64,000 nucleotides of DNA. Source: Tubiluchus corallicola (taxonomy: Eukaryota; Priapulida; Priapulimorpha; Priapulimorphida; Tubiluchidae). Position 1 is the first letter of the stretch. Every line of letters starts with the position of its first letter. The stretch is taken from NCBI GenBank assembly GCA_030141605.1, contig JAQGDQ010000187.1:132501-196500 (forward strand). The letters are read 5' to 3'. Shown piece by piece: positions 34,355 through 45,954 of the stretch. A program made the position numbers and the translations under genes. The notes under the pieces were generated by a model. It was given only the letters and a program-made list of their open reading frames with translations, was not told the DNA's origin and made no database searches.

Positions 34355-37300
34355 TACCAATATTAGTCAAAGAAAGTAGACAAGATAAAACTGTATTAAT
34401 TTTATATCTTCTTAGAAGCTGAACTGTAAACCTGCATCAGTGTTATGAAGGTGTTACATTTTTGCGTTCAATAGGCAGTTGTAAAGAGGTTAAACTGCTT
34501 GCGAGCTTTGCATAAATTACGAACACTTTGGTATAGAACTGGTATATTGTGTTTATGTTACTGTCTGTCCATGTTATTAGAGCGCTGACTGCGTGAACTG
34601 ATCTCTCTGATCTTTTTTCATTAAAATAACAGTGGTAAAAGTCATTTTCACGTGGGCGTATTTAGCTTTGAGTCTCTTACACTAAGTTTTTCCCTTAAAA
34701 ATCGAGAGTACTTTTTTATTCCTACAATGTTTGGGACACATCATAAAATCCATTCCTGGACGGGTATCGTACGTTATTCGTTAATATGCACGCTCAAAGC
34801 CCTCATGAGGAAACCGAGTAATCGTGAAACATTTTTGTCAAACAAATGAGCGTTCTCAAGCTAATCCTATTTTTAAGAGGAGGTAGAAGCCCCTACTATA
34901 CAATCTCTCATGCTCGTGTCTTCATCAGTGGTAAATTTGATTATTTACTGACGTGCCTGCATTAAGTCTTGCTATTTACAGATTTTTGTGAGAAGCTGTA
35001 GCGAGATCGTTATAATTATGCATATGCCGTCTCCGCTGTAAGAGGGTAATAAAACAGGCTTCATTCTTCACTTGCTGGAAATGTGTATAACGTGCTCAGC
35101 AAATAAAACGAATACTGTTCACTAAGTGACACAAATATTAAACTGCATGATTCATTACTTATTTCAGCTATTTAGGAACCAGAAATAAAACTAATGCGCA
35201 AATGAAACTTTTGAAAATGGTTTGAAACTAGACAAAAAAAAACATTGCTAAGCGGAGAAGTTTTGTAATAAAGGTTGCCATTATTTTCCAGTTGTAAAAG
35301 CAAAACAAAATATACAATATTTTTACAAGTATTTTTGAAAGTTGGCGCAGGAGCCTCCAATGGTGTGTACGTGGATGGTAGTACATGACTGAAAATCGTC
35401 ATTTGTACATATCCGTAATGTACAAGTTTTGCCTCCACACAGTATAAAAGTCAAAGAAAGACAAATATAGTAATTAACCCACGCATTAAATTGCCAGCAG
35501 GAAACAGACCCATGGGCTGGGCTGTTTTGACAGGTGCTCATAGTTTTGACATTCTTATTAAGCATTTGACAAATGAGCCTCTAGTTATATTTGATAGAAA
35601 AGTAAAATAGCTGATAAAATACGAGGAAAAATGAAAAAATTCTTCCCATTTTGTTTGTACGAATGCAATTTGGCGTGTAGGCCGTATAATAAAATCTGAC
35701 TTCAACTTTATTATATACGAATTAAAAGCAAAGGTTTGAAGTAGCATGGGCAACGTGACGTGTGCTTGTATGCAAGATAAAATTTCATTATAAATCCCAA
35801 AGTGACTGTAAATTTCAGGCTCGAAATCCTTTCCTTTTAAGAATCTAATGAATCTAAAGTACTTAGATAAAGCTTTGTAATAGGTAACGATAAAGCAGTG
35901 ATAAAGGCAATGGTAAATGGCGGGCATTTATTTGCGTTTAAATGTCTAACGGATATTTAGCAACGTTTCATGATCAAATGCAATCAATGTAACTATATTT
36001 TCGCCTTGAATTGGCAACGAGTCGCGAATCAATCCTAATTCGTTTCTCAGTTAAGCAAAATAATTGCATGTAATTTCAAAAACCGTACGGACTGTTATTC
36101 TCGTAATATTTGTTTCAGTTTCACCATGCCCTTAAATTTCGTAACTTTCCTGTTTTCTGTGCGGGATTTCTGAAAATGTCTGTTTCTGAATTCTGAAGAA
36201 AAAGATGGACCTTTATGCAATTACCTTTTGACTGCTCTGCTTCGGTTTCCCAGTCGACCACCAATCAGGCAGCCCCACTAAAATGATATTTTATCTTAAG
36301 GTTAAGAGAGAAGACACAGAATTCGATTATTGAGGTTCCTTGTTTATTATTTGTATATAATAACTTAAATGATGAAGAAAAAACTAAAAAATGTGAAATC
36401 TTGTTCTTGGTATATAGAACTTGGTATATTAACAAAGGTCATAACTTTATGAATTAGGCATTGATGTTATCGTCCATTCTAAAATGGAAGTACAATGTGA
36501 ATTAATGGCACCTGAGGGCGTCAAAAGCTATGAATAGAATTTAATCTATTCAGTTTTAAACATGTTTACTCAGGCAACTCGCATTGGTTAATATCGATTG
36601 CGTATATCTTATTTACTTGCTGGTGATCTCTGACTTTTATCGAGTAATTGGATTTGCCAATAATGATACATGTTTTCCATTAACCGTTACATTTGAAAGA
36701 TATGTTCATTTATGCCTTGGTTTAACAGTATTACTCATCATAATTATTGTGACCAACCTTGGCATTTTCCCTTAGCTATTTGTGGAGAATCTGTTTCCTC
36801 TTTTATTAATACAAATATGGCTGACGAGACCACCACTTCAAACTTTAAACGTTTTTATAAAATATTTGTTATTCCGAAAGCTGTGAAGTGGTTCTCGCTA
36901 CAAAAAACTTAGTTGTAGGAGCTGGCCGTAGTGTGTCTAGTTTTAGAGATACAAGTCTTCTAGATGTTTTTAATCCATTTTGAATATTCTGGCTACTGGT
37001 CTTTAAAAACAAAACACTAATTAATAAAACAAATATAGCTGTTTGGCTGTTTCATTACAGGGAAAAACAAATTTCTACATTCGTAGCACCGTCATGTTTT
37101 TCATAGCGAAGGCATCTGTCGATATTTTGTTATAGAAAGCTACCATGAAATTCCAAAAAAACCTTATGAAAGTTTTATTGTGCAGAATTAAACACAGAAC
37201 CATTAATCGATTACTAAAATTGATTGCCAATAGTCAGAGGCATTAACATTATTTTGATTAATATTACTAAGAACTCGAAAATCAAAAGAAACAGAACGAA

Positions 37301-37415
37301 GTTAAAGTTTCGTTGTTTTTGTCACAATATTCATCTTACAATCTGACTTGAACTACATGTCCGCGAATGAACGTCCAACGCCGAGATTGCAAGCAAGGTC
37401 ATCGTTATAGTACTC
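34355..37415. other. No recognisable gene
   Basis: AT-rich. The 129-codon minus-strand ORF at 35538-35927 is the longest in the window. It is Ile/Phe/Tyr-rich, overlaps other chance frames and has no splice or family support, so it is not called. Confidence 0.45.
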
Positions 37416-37416
37416 A

Positions 37417-37605
37417 GTCGGTGCTGATTTACTGACACCTTATGTGGGCTTGCCCGGAAACGTCATAGTGGGAAAATACATGCGCATTTGTCTTCGTGTT
37501 TTAGTTTTAACCTTTCTTTCACACTCAAGGTTAAAAACTGAAACACTAAGTGCACAAATGCGCTTATCTGACCAACTATGACGTTTGAGTCTGTAAATCA
37601 GTACC
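37417..37605. mobile_element. ~190-bp imperfect palindrome (MITE-like)
   Basis: The arms share GGT(G/A)CTGATTTAC, AACGTCATAGT, GCGCATTTGT, TGTTT.AGTTTT and AACCTT in mirror order around a loop near 37512-37528 (CTTTCTTTCACACTC). Pairing is imperfect, with small insertions on the left arm. Long-stem short palindromes of this kind are usually nonautonomous DNA elements. Target duplications were not identified. Confidence 0.65.
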
Positions 37606-37609
37606 CACT

Positions 37610-39713
37610 AACTCCGTGCCTATATTACATTACTTGTAACCTCAGTGCACGTAAACTCGGAGTTGCGCCTTCATTTGCGAAGTTCTAGTCAGCCCTTGTA
37701 ATAAAACTAAACCTTAACATCAACTGAGCTAAAAACGGATATTTGCTTTTACCAATCTCCACATTACAGAAAGTGCATGGTTTCTCACTGTTACTTATAG
37801 TTTGTCGTCAGTTCATGAACAACACTATAAATGCTTTATTTTGTTTTCTCGTAAAATATCTCTCAACGTTATGAATCCCTTGATGGCGCACGTTTGTGAC
37901 AGCTACTCTCTGCTACAGCAACTTGCTCTACACTTCAACAGCCATAATTGGAAGATAAATTATATAAGGAAGCTATAGCCTTATTACCTGGGATTCTGGG
38001 AAGCTTACAAAAAGATCACTGCAAATGTGACTATTGCACGTATCCTGGATAGTGAGGTTTTATGTGATTTTCTTGTTCAGCATGTCTATGCTTCGCGAGC
38101 TGGCTTTTAAGATGAACATTGGGTGAGCAGGTTTTTCTTGGGCATTCATTATAGAGAACGCAAAAACAAGATTTTGCTTTTATAGTAACTTTTACAAAGG
38201 CCGCCTACTTCGAAGACTTTGTGTACAGAATTAAGCTAAAGGTTAGAAAGGAAGCAGATCGTTAAGGACCTAGTGTCAAGAGGCTTACAGGTTCTACTTT
38301 AACTTTCACGACTAAAACGGAGAAGTTGTTTTAGTGGTTCCAAACGCATTAATGAAATATTTATTACACAGTTGGCGAAAGAATATTAAAAATCATTGAG
38401 TCTGCAAGCTTTTTTAGTTTGTGAACCCACAAACACATGTGCTAGAGCACATTCAACATGGTGAAAGCCTAATTCAACTAATATTATCAATCTTTTAAAA
38501 ACACAATATTAAGGTCAGAGGTCAGTCTTCTGACCACAAGTGTAATCTGCCCGTGTAGGTTGTGTAATATACATTGCAGTAAGCGTAGTATCTTTTGACC
38601 TGAGCATTCGATCGTTTTATTAAATCAATTATGTTTTCAAGTGGGGCTTCCAAGTCCGGGTTTCGCCCGAAGTTTACTGTGAGATATATGGTAACGCGAG
38701 GTAATGCGTAAACTGGTTAGTGTCGGACAATAAGCTTCAGAGTTTACTGAAAATAACAAAGTGGTATAGACACTGTTTTACTAGTAAAGAAAAGGAAAGC
38801 CAGCGTCTATACTACACTGTTATTTTTTTGTAAAGCCTAAAGCTTATTTCCTCATCGTTATGACTGCTAAAGTATGGAGCTTTAAAAACATTGATAATTA
38901 TCGTGAATTTGATGTTATTTATGATGATGCTCGGAGCGTTTGTTAATTATCAGTTCGTGAAATCGTCTGAAGCATATACCGATATGCCTTAGGTCAACAA
39001 TAGTTTATGCCAGTTCCATTCAATATGCAGTATAACATTATTACACTGTGTATTGATTCATTTTTAACTTCTTTGGTTTCAAAATAAAGTGCTACAAGAA
39101 GATGGAAATAATTTAATGACATTCGCTTCATTGCTGTGTTTGTGTGTGTTTACAGCCTTACCGCGCAAATTATGTGCACTGCTAGCAGCCAAGAGAACGA
39201 AAATCTCTCGGGGATGTAATTCTACGAAATTAAGCATGTTCACACTAAGTCAATTGTGGTAATTTATCCTAATTAATAATCAGATTCTGCTAAGGAAGCT
39301 GAGACACAGACAGAGATTCATATTTATCAGCCCCTGCTGGGTGTTGTGTGAACGGGATTCTAAGGATTAGCACGTAAATCACGTCATCTAAATGACCTGT
39401 AATCATCTAGTAACTAACAGTGATCTGAAGTACTCAGTAACAATTGCAATACTGTAAAATTGGGTATTCACGGTTACTTCTGTTTTCATTTTAAAAGAAG
39501 AAAAGTGAATTCTAAGTTGGTAATAACCAGCTATAACACCTTCAATATCGTTGTGTGCTAACAAGGATCCTATATTTACTACAGCAAAGTTAGCGGCAGT
39601 TTTGCTTTTTTATTTAGCAAAGAACGTTTCCAGCGTTTCTGTTTCTAGTGTTTTTTACGCGTGTTCATGCAGTCACAGTTCGACCGATTGTTTTAATCAT
39701 AGTTGAAATCACA
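37610..39713. other. Upstream region of the 39.7-kb exon
   Basis: AT-rich, no exon recognised. A block at about 39280-39430 is less simple than its flanks and rich in TAAT/ATTA sites, a possible regulatory element. No TATA box or other core promoter can be named with confidence. Confidence 0.35.
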
Positions 39714-39928
39714 ATGGAGTCCCACAAAAAGTCTCCAAACCATCTCTGGGCGCACAATGCCAATCTAGGCCAGAGTCGCCAGAGTTTGAGTCCTGCGTCA
39801 GCTCGCCGCAGGATGCTGATTGGAAGTTCAGCCAGTCTATCCAAAAAAGATATTATGCAGAAGATGTCTTCTCAGAGGTCCTGGCCTTCACAGCCAAATC
39901 CACCAGCGAGTTGCGAAAAGGCTAGAAG
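39714..39928 (+). CDS. Putative first coding exon of an unidentified protein
   Basis: ATG at 39714 (context ATCACAATGG) opens 71 codons and ends at a consensus donor (AGAAG|GTGAGT at 39929), leaving two extra bases. The product is Ser/Arg/Lys-rich and likely disordered: MESHKKSPNHLWAHNANLGQ, then SRQSLSPASARRRML, then SSASLSKKD and a Pro/Ser-rich end. Several Arg/Ser pairs could be kinase sites. The frame stays open upstream of the ATG to about 39648, so a longer 5' exon is possible, but the ATG is the simplest start. G+C is about 50%, far above background. No family was recognised. Its phase-2 end does not join in frame to the phase-0 exon at 20.7 kb, which lies upstream in any case. The next exon is outside the window or unrecognised. 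Confidence 0.7.
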
Positions 39929-40330
39929 GTGAGTAATACTTATCAATTAACTGTATAGTTATTGAGAAAACTAGCTATTTCAGTTAAGTCCAGTTTGGTT
40001 ATTAGTTTATCGCATTATTGCTATCGTAACGAGCGACAACTTTAATAATAATAATAATGTATTTTTGCATTGTATTTTATTTCCCATACATTAGGTCCTA
40101 TGTATTAAGTACACTGTTAGACGTGATCTCGTTGTTATTGTCAAATTGACAAATGTTATATGCAGTTCTAACCAAGTTAAAGTTTGTTTATATTTCTTTG
40201 CTTGTTGAATAACAGTCATTTTCAGCAGACCATCGCTATTAATACGTCACTATTTGACACTTTGATTTACCACTGCGTGTATAGGCTTATGGCGTTTATT
40301 GTGCTGGATAGAGTAGTTTTTTCATATTCA
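39929..40330. other. First intron portion
   Basis: Starts with GTGAGT. Contains (AAT)n at about 40043-40058; otherwise featureless. Confidence 0.5.
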
Positions 40331-40880
40331 GTGATGGGCAAGTTCCACAGAAATGAACTTGTTCAAATTCCAAGTTTTTTAGGACTAAAATTAACTGAAT
40401 TCAAATTCCTCCTGTCCAGAGTAAACTTTAGTTTAAGTTTAAATTCACAAACGAGTTTTGGCAAAATTCAAGTTTCGAGTTAAAGTTTGTAACTAACTAA
40501 GTGGCGCTAATGAAGTAAGTATGTTGGTCACTAGGTCTACACATGCAGTTATTTATCATTTTAATTTTCTGGAATTTGCAAATTAGGCCTATTTTGATTA
40601 TTTTTCACACTTGAATCGACTGAATTTGGCTAACGAACGACTCCGTAATCCGCAACATTTCTTGAACATCTTGCATGTTGAGCACTGGCGTAAATTATTG
40701 TCGTAATTTTATGCGATTTAAGAAATTTCGTTTTATTTCATTTCTAGTTTCTTAGGTAAACTTCGAACTGAAATTCAAGTGAACTCGTTCACGTTCAAGT
40801 TCAAGTTCAAGTTACTTTTCCAATAATTGTCAAGTTCGTAAGTTCGCAAAGAAGTGAACGAATTGCTGGTATATCACAAA
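40331..40880. mobile_element. Possible hAT-like nonautonomous element with AAGTTC arrays
   Basis: The left edge begins CAGTGATGGGCAAGTTC, an opening common in hAT elements. The right edge reads ...GCTGGTATATCAC, giving inverted GTGAT ends. Both sides carry many AAGTTC/GAACTT units: TTCAAGTTCAAGTTCAAG near 40796-40813, and TTCAAATTCCAAG plus related units near 40365-40480. No 8-bp target duplication could be matched, so the superfamily is tentative. Confidence 0.4.
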
Positions 40881-41199
40881 ATTTGACGTCGGCGCTTGGC
40901 TTATTTTAATTGGGTTACTCGGTTGCGTATAGAATTATTCATTTCGCCGTGTTGCTGTTCTCGTTTTCGTTCTCATTTATGTAACACAAAGCTTTGCCAT
41001 TTACTCACTGTGTTGTAAATAAGGCGTACTAAGTTTTCACAACATGAGATTCATGGCAACTGTAAACGTGTATCTATAATCTCTTAAAGGAAGACAGGAT
41101 GATTTTGTATATCCTACCCCATTTTCAAGTACGGTAAAAATATACATTTTAACACCAGTAATACTATAAAAGTGTTTCTGATAATTAAATAATAGATTA

Positions 41200-41500
41200 A
41201 AACCTTAGTGGCGAGCGAGCGTGCGCAACTATTGGTGATATCACAAACGAACGTAATTTTCAACAGCACGAACATTCCATGAGCATGTTGCACGTTTTTG
41301 CGAAAGCAACGATCGAAATACAATGCTGCCCTTGCACTAAAATTCGGCAAGTAGTTAAGGTAGAAATTAGTATGAGCTGTCGAACGTGTGTACTACGTCA
41401 CAAACGAACACCTCTGAACTGTTAGGTACAACACCTGGTTTTTGTGAAACGCGTTTCCGAAATACAAGCGCTAGTGCCCGTCTAACTAGCGAATGACGAA
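41200..41500. repeat. Two-copy diverged tandem duplication (~145-157-bp unit)
   Basis: TCACAAACGAAC recurs at about 41241 and 41398, and CGAAATACAA at about 41314 and 41458, in the same order with similar intervening sequence (TTTTTG.GAAA.., GTGCCC/CTGCCC). The unit has higher G+C and CpG than the flanks. The ORFs reading minus-strand across each copy are by-products. Confidence 0.65.
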
Positions 41501-41887
41501 ATACGTGTAACAGCGAAGAACTAAGGGCGCGAACGTACAATTGCGCGTATGTGGTAATAATTCTTTCACGCAAGTGTTAAATAGTAGATTGTTTTGACCT
41601 ACAGTTTAAGATTGGTCCGATTTTCCTTTAATAGCTACCTTACTATAATAATTTCAGTCGAGTTTTTTTATATCTTCTTGATCATCTTGCCCTGAGCCAC
41701 TGGGCATTTATTTTCGGTGAACTTATTTCCGTCGAAGATTTTCCGGTATATTGTTTCAGTAGAAATTTTTTAAGCGGATAGCGTGTACAATGGCACAATA
41801 TTGCACATTGTGTCTTAATCACACGCAGATTTTTTGATAGTTTAATAGTGAATTTCACAGGGCAAAATTAAATAGGCAATGACTAGA

Positions 41888-41997
41888 ATGTGAGAGAACG
41901 AGAAAGGGAAGGAGAGAAAAGAGAGAGAAGAGGGAGAGAGAGAGAGATAAAAGAGAGTCAGAAGAAACAGGAAAAAAGGAGGAGAGAGAAAGAAAGG

Positions 41998-42053
<56 letters not shown>

Positions 42054-42078
42054 GAGAGAAAGAGAGGGAGAGTAAGAG
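41888..42078. repeat. Polypurine (GA)n tract
   Basis: About 190 bases of G/A with a pure (GA)n core at about 42000-42048. Arg/Glu and Ser/Leu ORFs across it are artefacts. Confidence 0.97.
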
Positions 42079-42084
42079 CACAAA

Positions 42085-44220
42085 ACCGGTAGAGAAATGT
42101 TGCACCTTGATTGAAGAGCCTGCGAGTGTAATAAAGAGCGTTGTAAAAGAAAAGACAAGACGATCAAAGCTCGCTGGGTATGGGTCTAGTCATTTTAAAG
42201 GGCCTTAAAAACTAATAAACGAGTAATGCTTCACATTCTGAACTAGTTTTCTATTATAATTGCTTTTCTGATATTTGGAATATGCCAACATTGCTTTAAT
42301 CATTTGGTTGTAAATAAGTTATTTTCAGGGCCATAAGTAGCTATAGAGCGCTTTGGGTTGTAACATTTTATCGCCGACAGATGACGCAACGTTGTAAGGA
42401 ACATGTGAGGCTTCCTGGAACTAAATCGCTGGGCTTCACTCAGCGTATGATGGTAGCCGCTGGGTTGCACTAATAAATTCAGCAAGCAATTTTGAGGATA
42501 AACTGGTGTGGTGTTTACTTTGCAATAGTTTCACAATTTGTTATGTTTAAAGACGGAAATTGATGGAATTGCTGTCAAATTTTATAATAATTGAACGTCT
42601 GCTTTCTCATTGACTGTGAATTATTATATACAGCGTAAATGCTGCGTAGTCGATAATGAAATTTAAAACAAATTCCACTTTTAAAATGAAAAGAACGAAA
42701 TATTAAGAAATTGGGCTATGTAGATTTACTTATGGAGATTTGGAAGTGATCTGTAGGTTTCCTATATAAGATTGGCTCTCAAAAATTGGTTGAGGTATTT
42801 CTAACCCTTGTAGCTAAACAACTGTAACTTTAGTGTTTCTGTAGCAAAACAGAAGTAACAAAATATTTATTCGCCACAATCCACAGTACTTTGCTGTATT
42901 TATGGAATGGAGCTTACACGGATAAAAGTTGTCAAGATCATCGTTTTCGTCGCTGTCGCCACCAAGACATTTAGCTGCGATTATCTCGTCGCTGACTTAA
43001 TAGATGACATAAACACGAGTGTTTATAAGTAAGCAAGTATTTCAGCGATTTAACAAACATTTATAACAACAAAGACGAAGATTTCATGCTAGAAAATAAC
43101 GAATAAAAGCAAGAGAGCGAGAGAGAAGGGGGGGTATACAACATCAGCAGTGAAAACCTTTGGCTTGCAAATAATTTACATTACACGTGCTGTATGTAGA
43201 AGTATGTTTTACTAACTTTTATATAATGCTGTCTTTATAAGTCCTGTTTTGTATATGGAAGAAATTGTATAATAAAGGTTTAAATTCAAAAATTCAACTC
43301 TATAGTCATCCGCGACAATAGAATCTTAATCGCCATCGTTATTCGCATCATCATTATAATAATAATAATACAAATTATCTTAATATACCAACGGAATTAT
43401 AATAGAAATGCGCGAGGTTTCACGTATTATTCGCTTAGTGTTATTTACGTCCCGTTGTGCTGTGGAAGTTCATCCTTATGGCTTACGCCTCATGCGGTTG
43501 CTGAATTTGAACAATGTAAAGAACCAATGGCCACCGAATAATAGGCAGCACTCTTAGAGAAACGAACAGTACATTTTAAATGGGAAAGCTGGTCATTTTT
43601 AGGACAAATAATTCTGCTTTAAATTTGCAAAATTTAAGTTTGCTTAGTACTACACCGCCTTTTTTGCTGGTTGCAATTAAAGTGTTTCTTTAGGGAGAGT
43701 AAATGTTTCAACAGTTTAAAACTTAACAATAGTACGTGCTATCACACTTAATTCACTAAACCGTATAAGGTCTTTACACTTTTGAAGTACCTGCTGATCA
43801 ATGTACTGACAAGGTTATAGATACGTTTGCGAAAAAAAACACATACACGGTCACCATTATTTCTTTTGAAAATCTGAAACATTAGAAAAAGTATTGTAGA
43901 AAGTATTTGCAATGTAAACTTGTTCAGGAAAAACTCGAATTTGTGGCTTATGTCTGATAATTGGATTTTTAAAGTAAAGGTAATTATAATTTGGACTTCA
44001 TGCAAGACATTATTGGACATGATTACTATTGCAATTATTATACGTTACAATGAGTACAAATATGCATATACATAAATAAATATGAATATATAGGCCTGTA
44101 AGTATAAATATTTTATTTCTTTTTAGATATTTTAGCAGCAGCCAATCTACATTCTATAATTTTTATAATTATGTGACCCGTTATTTGCACTCGTTTGTAA
44201 ATCACACAGGCTACAGCAGT
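42085..44220. other. No recognisable gene
   Basis: AT-rich. A short GA/G7 patch lies at about 43115-43133, and (AAT)n at about 43356-43369. Confidence 0.5.
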
Positions 44221-44225
44221 TTAGA

Positions 44226-44400
44226 ACATGTTCAGGTCAAATCCTTTCTGGCACCCTGGTAAAACTTACTCCCGTACGCCTATGTCCACATATACAACTA
44301 AGGCCTAGGGCAATTTGGAAAATTTTCAGGGCAAATTCCGTCTGTCGCCCACTATAAAACTTTTTCCTGTGCGCCTATGATCATGTACACAACTAAGAAA
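44226..44400. repeat. Two-copy tandem duplication, ~94-bp unit
   Basis: TTCAGGTCAAATCC ... GTACGCCTATG ... ACAACTAAGG (from about 44231) is followed 94 bases on by TTCAGGGCAAATTCC ... GTGCGCCTATG ... ACAACTAAGA. The copies are diverged. Confidence 0.7.
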
Positions 44401-45144
44401 CTCTTCCCGTTTTTTCATATTTCTAGAAGTTGCCGTTAGCATCCTTGAAGGAGTTGGGCGACAAAGTTTTTAAGAAGTACTGTATGTCTTTGAACTACTA
44501 AGAAATGCCTAATAAGTCCTTTTCCCATTCGAGTCTACATATTACTTTGCATTTCATTTTCTACCTTCTTATGCATTCTGTGTTTTTAAATGAAATATGC
44601 CTGAAGAGAGAATATACACTGAATACAAATAAGAGCCGTCCATTTTTGGGAAACATTCAAGAAGCACAAGCCCCAAGAGTCCATTTGTTATTACTGTTTT
44701 CGGAATCAATTAGAAAACATTGATGTTTTTCGTTCTGTGCAATGTGGCACAACTAAGAGTTACTTTGTTTACTTAAAGATGTAATGACTGGGAATAACAC
44801 TTGAAAAATTTTCAGACGTGTCTTACGTTTTAATATTCGGCTGAGTTTCTGCCATGTCATTGTAACAGAACGTCTTAATAATGACATTAAACGAATTAAT
44901 TATTTATAGTTTTTTAATTTCAAGGTTATTGTGTAATGGTGCAATGAACATACAGTTGATGAATTTCTGTAACTAAAACTGACCAAAATTGTTTTATAAA
45001 ATTTTAATTAATTAACGGAACATTTCTGGCTTTAAATTAATTACAGGAAATAATTAAAAATTAAACCTAAGTACTCTAGCGTGCTTAAACTAACACTTGA
45101 AACGTTGATGAGCCATTATAGGCCTGCCATGAGTTCAAAGACAG

Positions 45145-45225
45145 ATGACTGTGGCCGTGGACTTGGTCTTGTAATCCAAAAGTCCCTGGTTAAATTCAGC
45201 TTGAAGTACATTCTTTTTTGTGCTT
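45145..45225 (+). repeat. tRNA-derived SINE-like head
   Basis: TGTGGCCGTGGACTTGGTC (A-box-like), an anticodon-arm-like TTGTAATCCAA and TCCCTGGTTAAATTCAGC (degenerate B box) are at tRNA spacing. Stems are imperfect; it is probably a SINE head or tRNA pseudogene. Confidence 0.45.
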
Positions 45226-45849
45226 CATTCAATTTCAAATTTCAAGTTTAATTTTAAAAATTCATTATTTGGCATTTCAACAAGTTTTCTGTCCACTTGC
45301 TAGGTTTCAACGCATTTTCCATCTGTTGCAGAATTAGATGCATACTATTACTGTTTTTGCATAAAATGGGGAAACGACACTACCATCTAACCAAACCTTC
45401 TCACTATAAGTTGCCCCATTGCAACTCGTATTCCTTGAAAGAAATCATGTGCACTGCTGGCTTCTCTCGTACCTGTTTATTTGGCGGTTAGCTTTTGACA
45501 AAAATATTGATTTCATCCTAATCATTTTAACTGCTATATGCGTCAGGCCAGCAAAATGTGTTTGCTGGAAACGCACGTAAAGGAAAATACATTGTGAAGT
45601 GCTTCGCAATTAAAGTTGTGACGCATAGTACGGAAAAGGTGTCAATTTTGCTTAAAAATCAATACGTAAACCCGCAGTCTGTGCTTGATTAATATGGATA
45701 AAAAATCCTTGTAGTTTGCGAACTCTCACAAACTTTTTAGTGTGAGTCTGTTGTCATTTGTTTTCGTGAACAAGAAATAATTTTAAGATACATTAACAAA
45801 GCTAGTTAGTATAAAGAGCATCGTCATAACTTGCAAATACTTCAAAGCG

Positions 45850-45950
45850 AAATTTTGGCGTCCGGTATTCGAACGCACGTTTTCTGCATTTCAGGTAGCT
45901 AAAATACCTGAGTAGCTATACTAACCATTACATCATACAGAAATTACATT
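45850..45950 (-). repeat. tRNA-derived sequence, minus strand
   Basis: Reverse complement gives TGATGTAATGGTTAGTATAG (A-box-like, about 45918-45937) and GTGCGTTCGAATACCGG (good B box, about 45862-45878). Position and composition recall tRNA-Glu/Asp-type genes. The acceptor stem does not close, so it is called a SINE or pseudogene. Confidence 0.5.
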
Positions 45951-45954
45951 TTCC

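Noticed and set aside
35538-35927. Longest ORF of the window (129 codons, minus)
   Set aside because: Strongly AT-driven composition, no splice signals, overlaps other frames, no recognisable motif.
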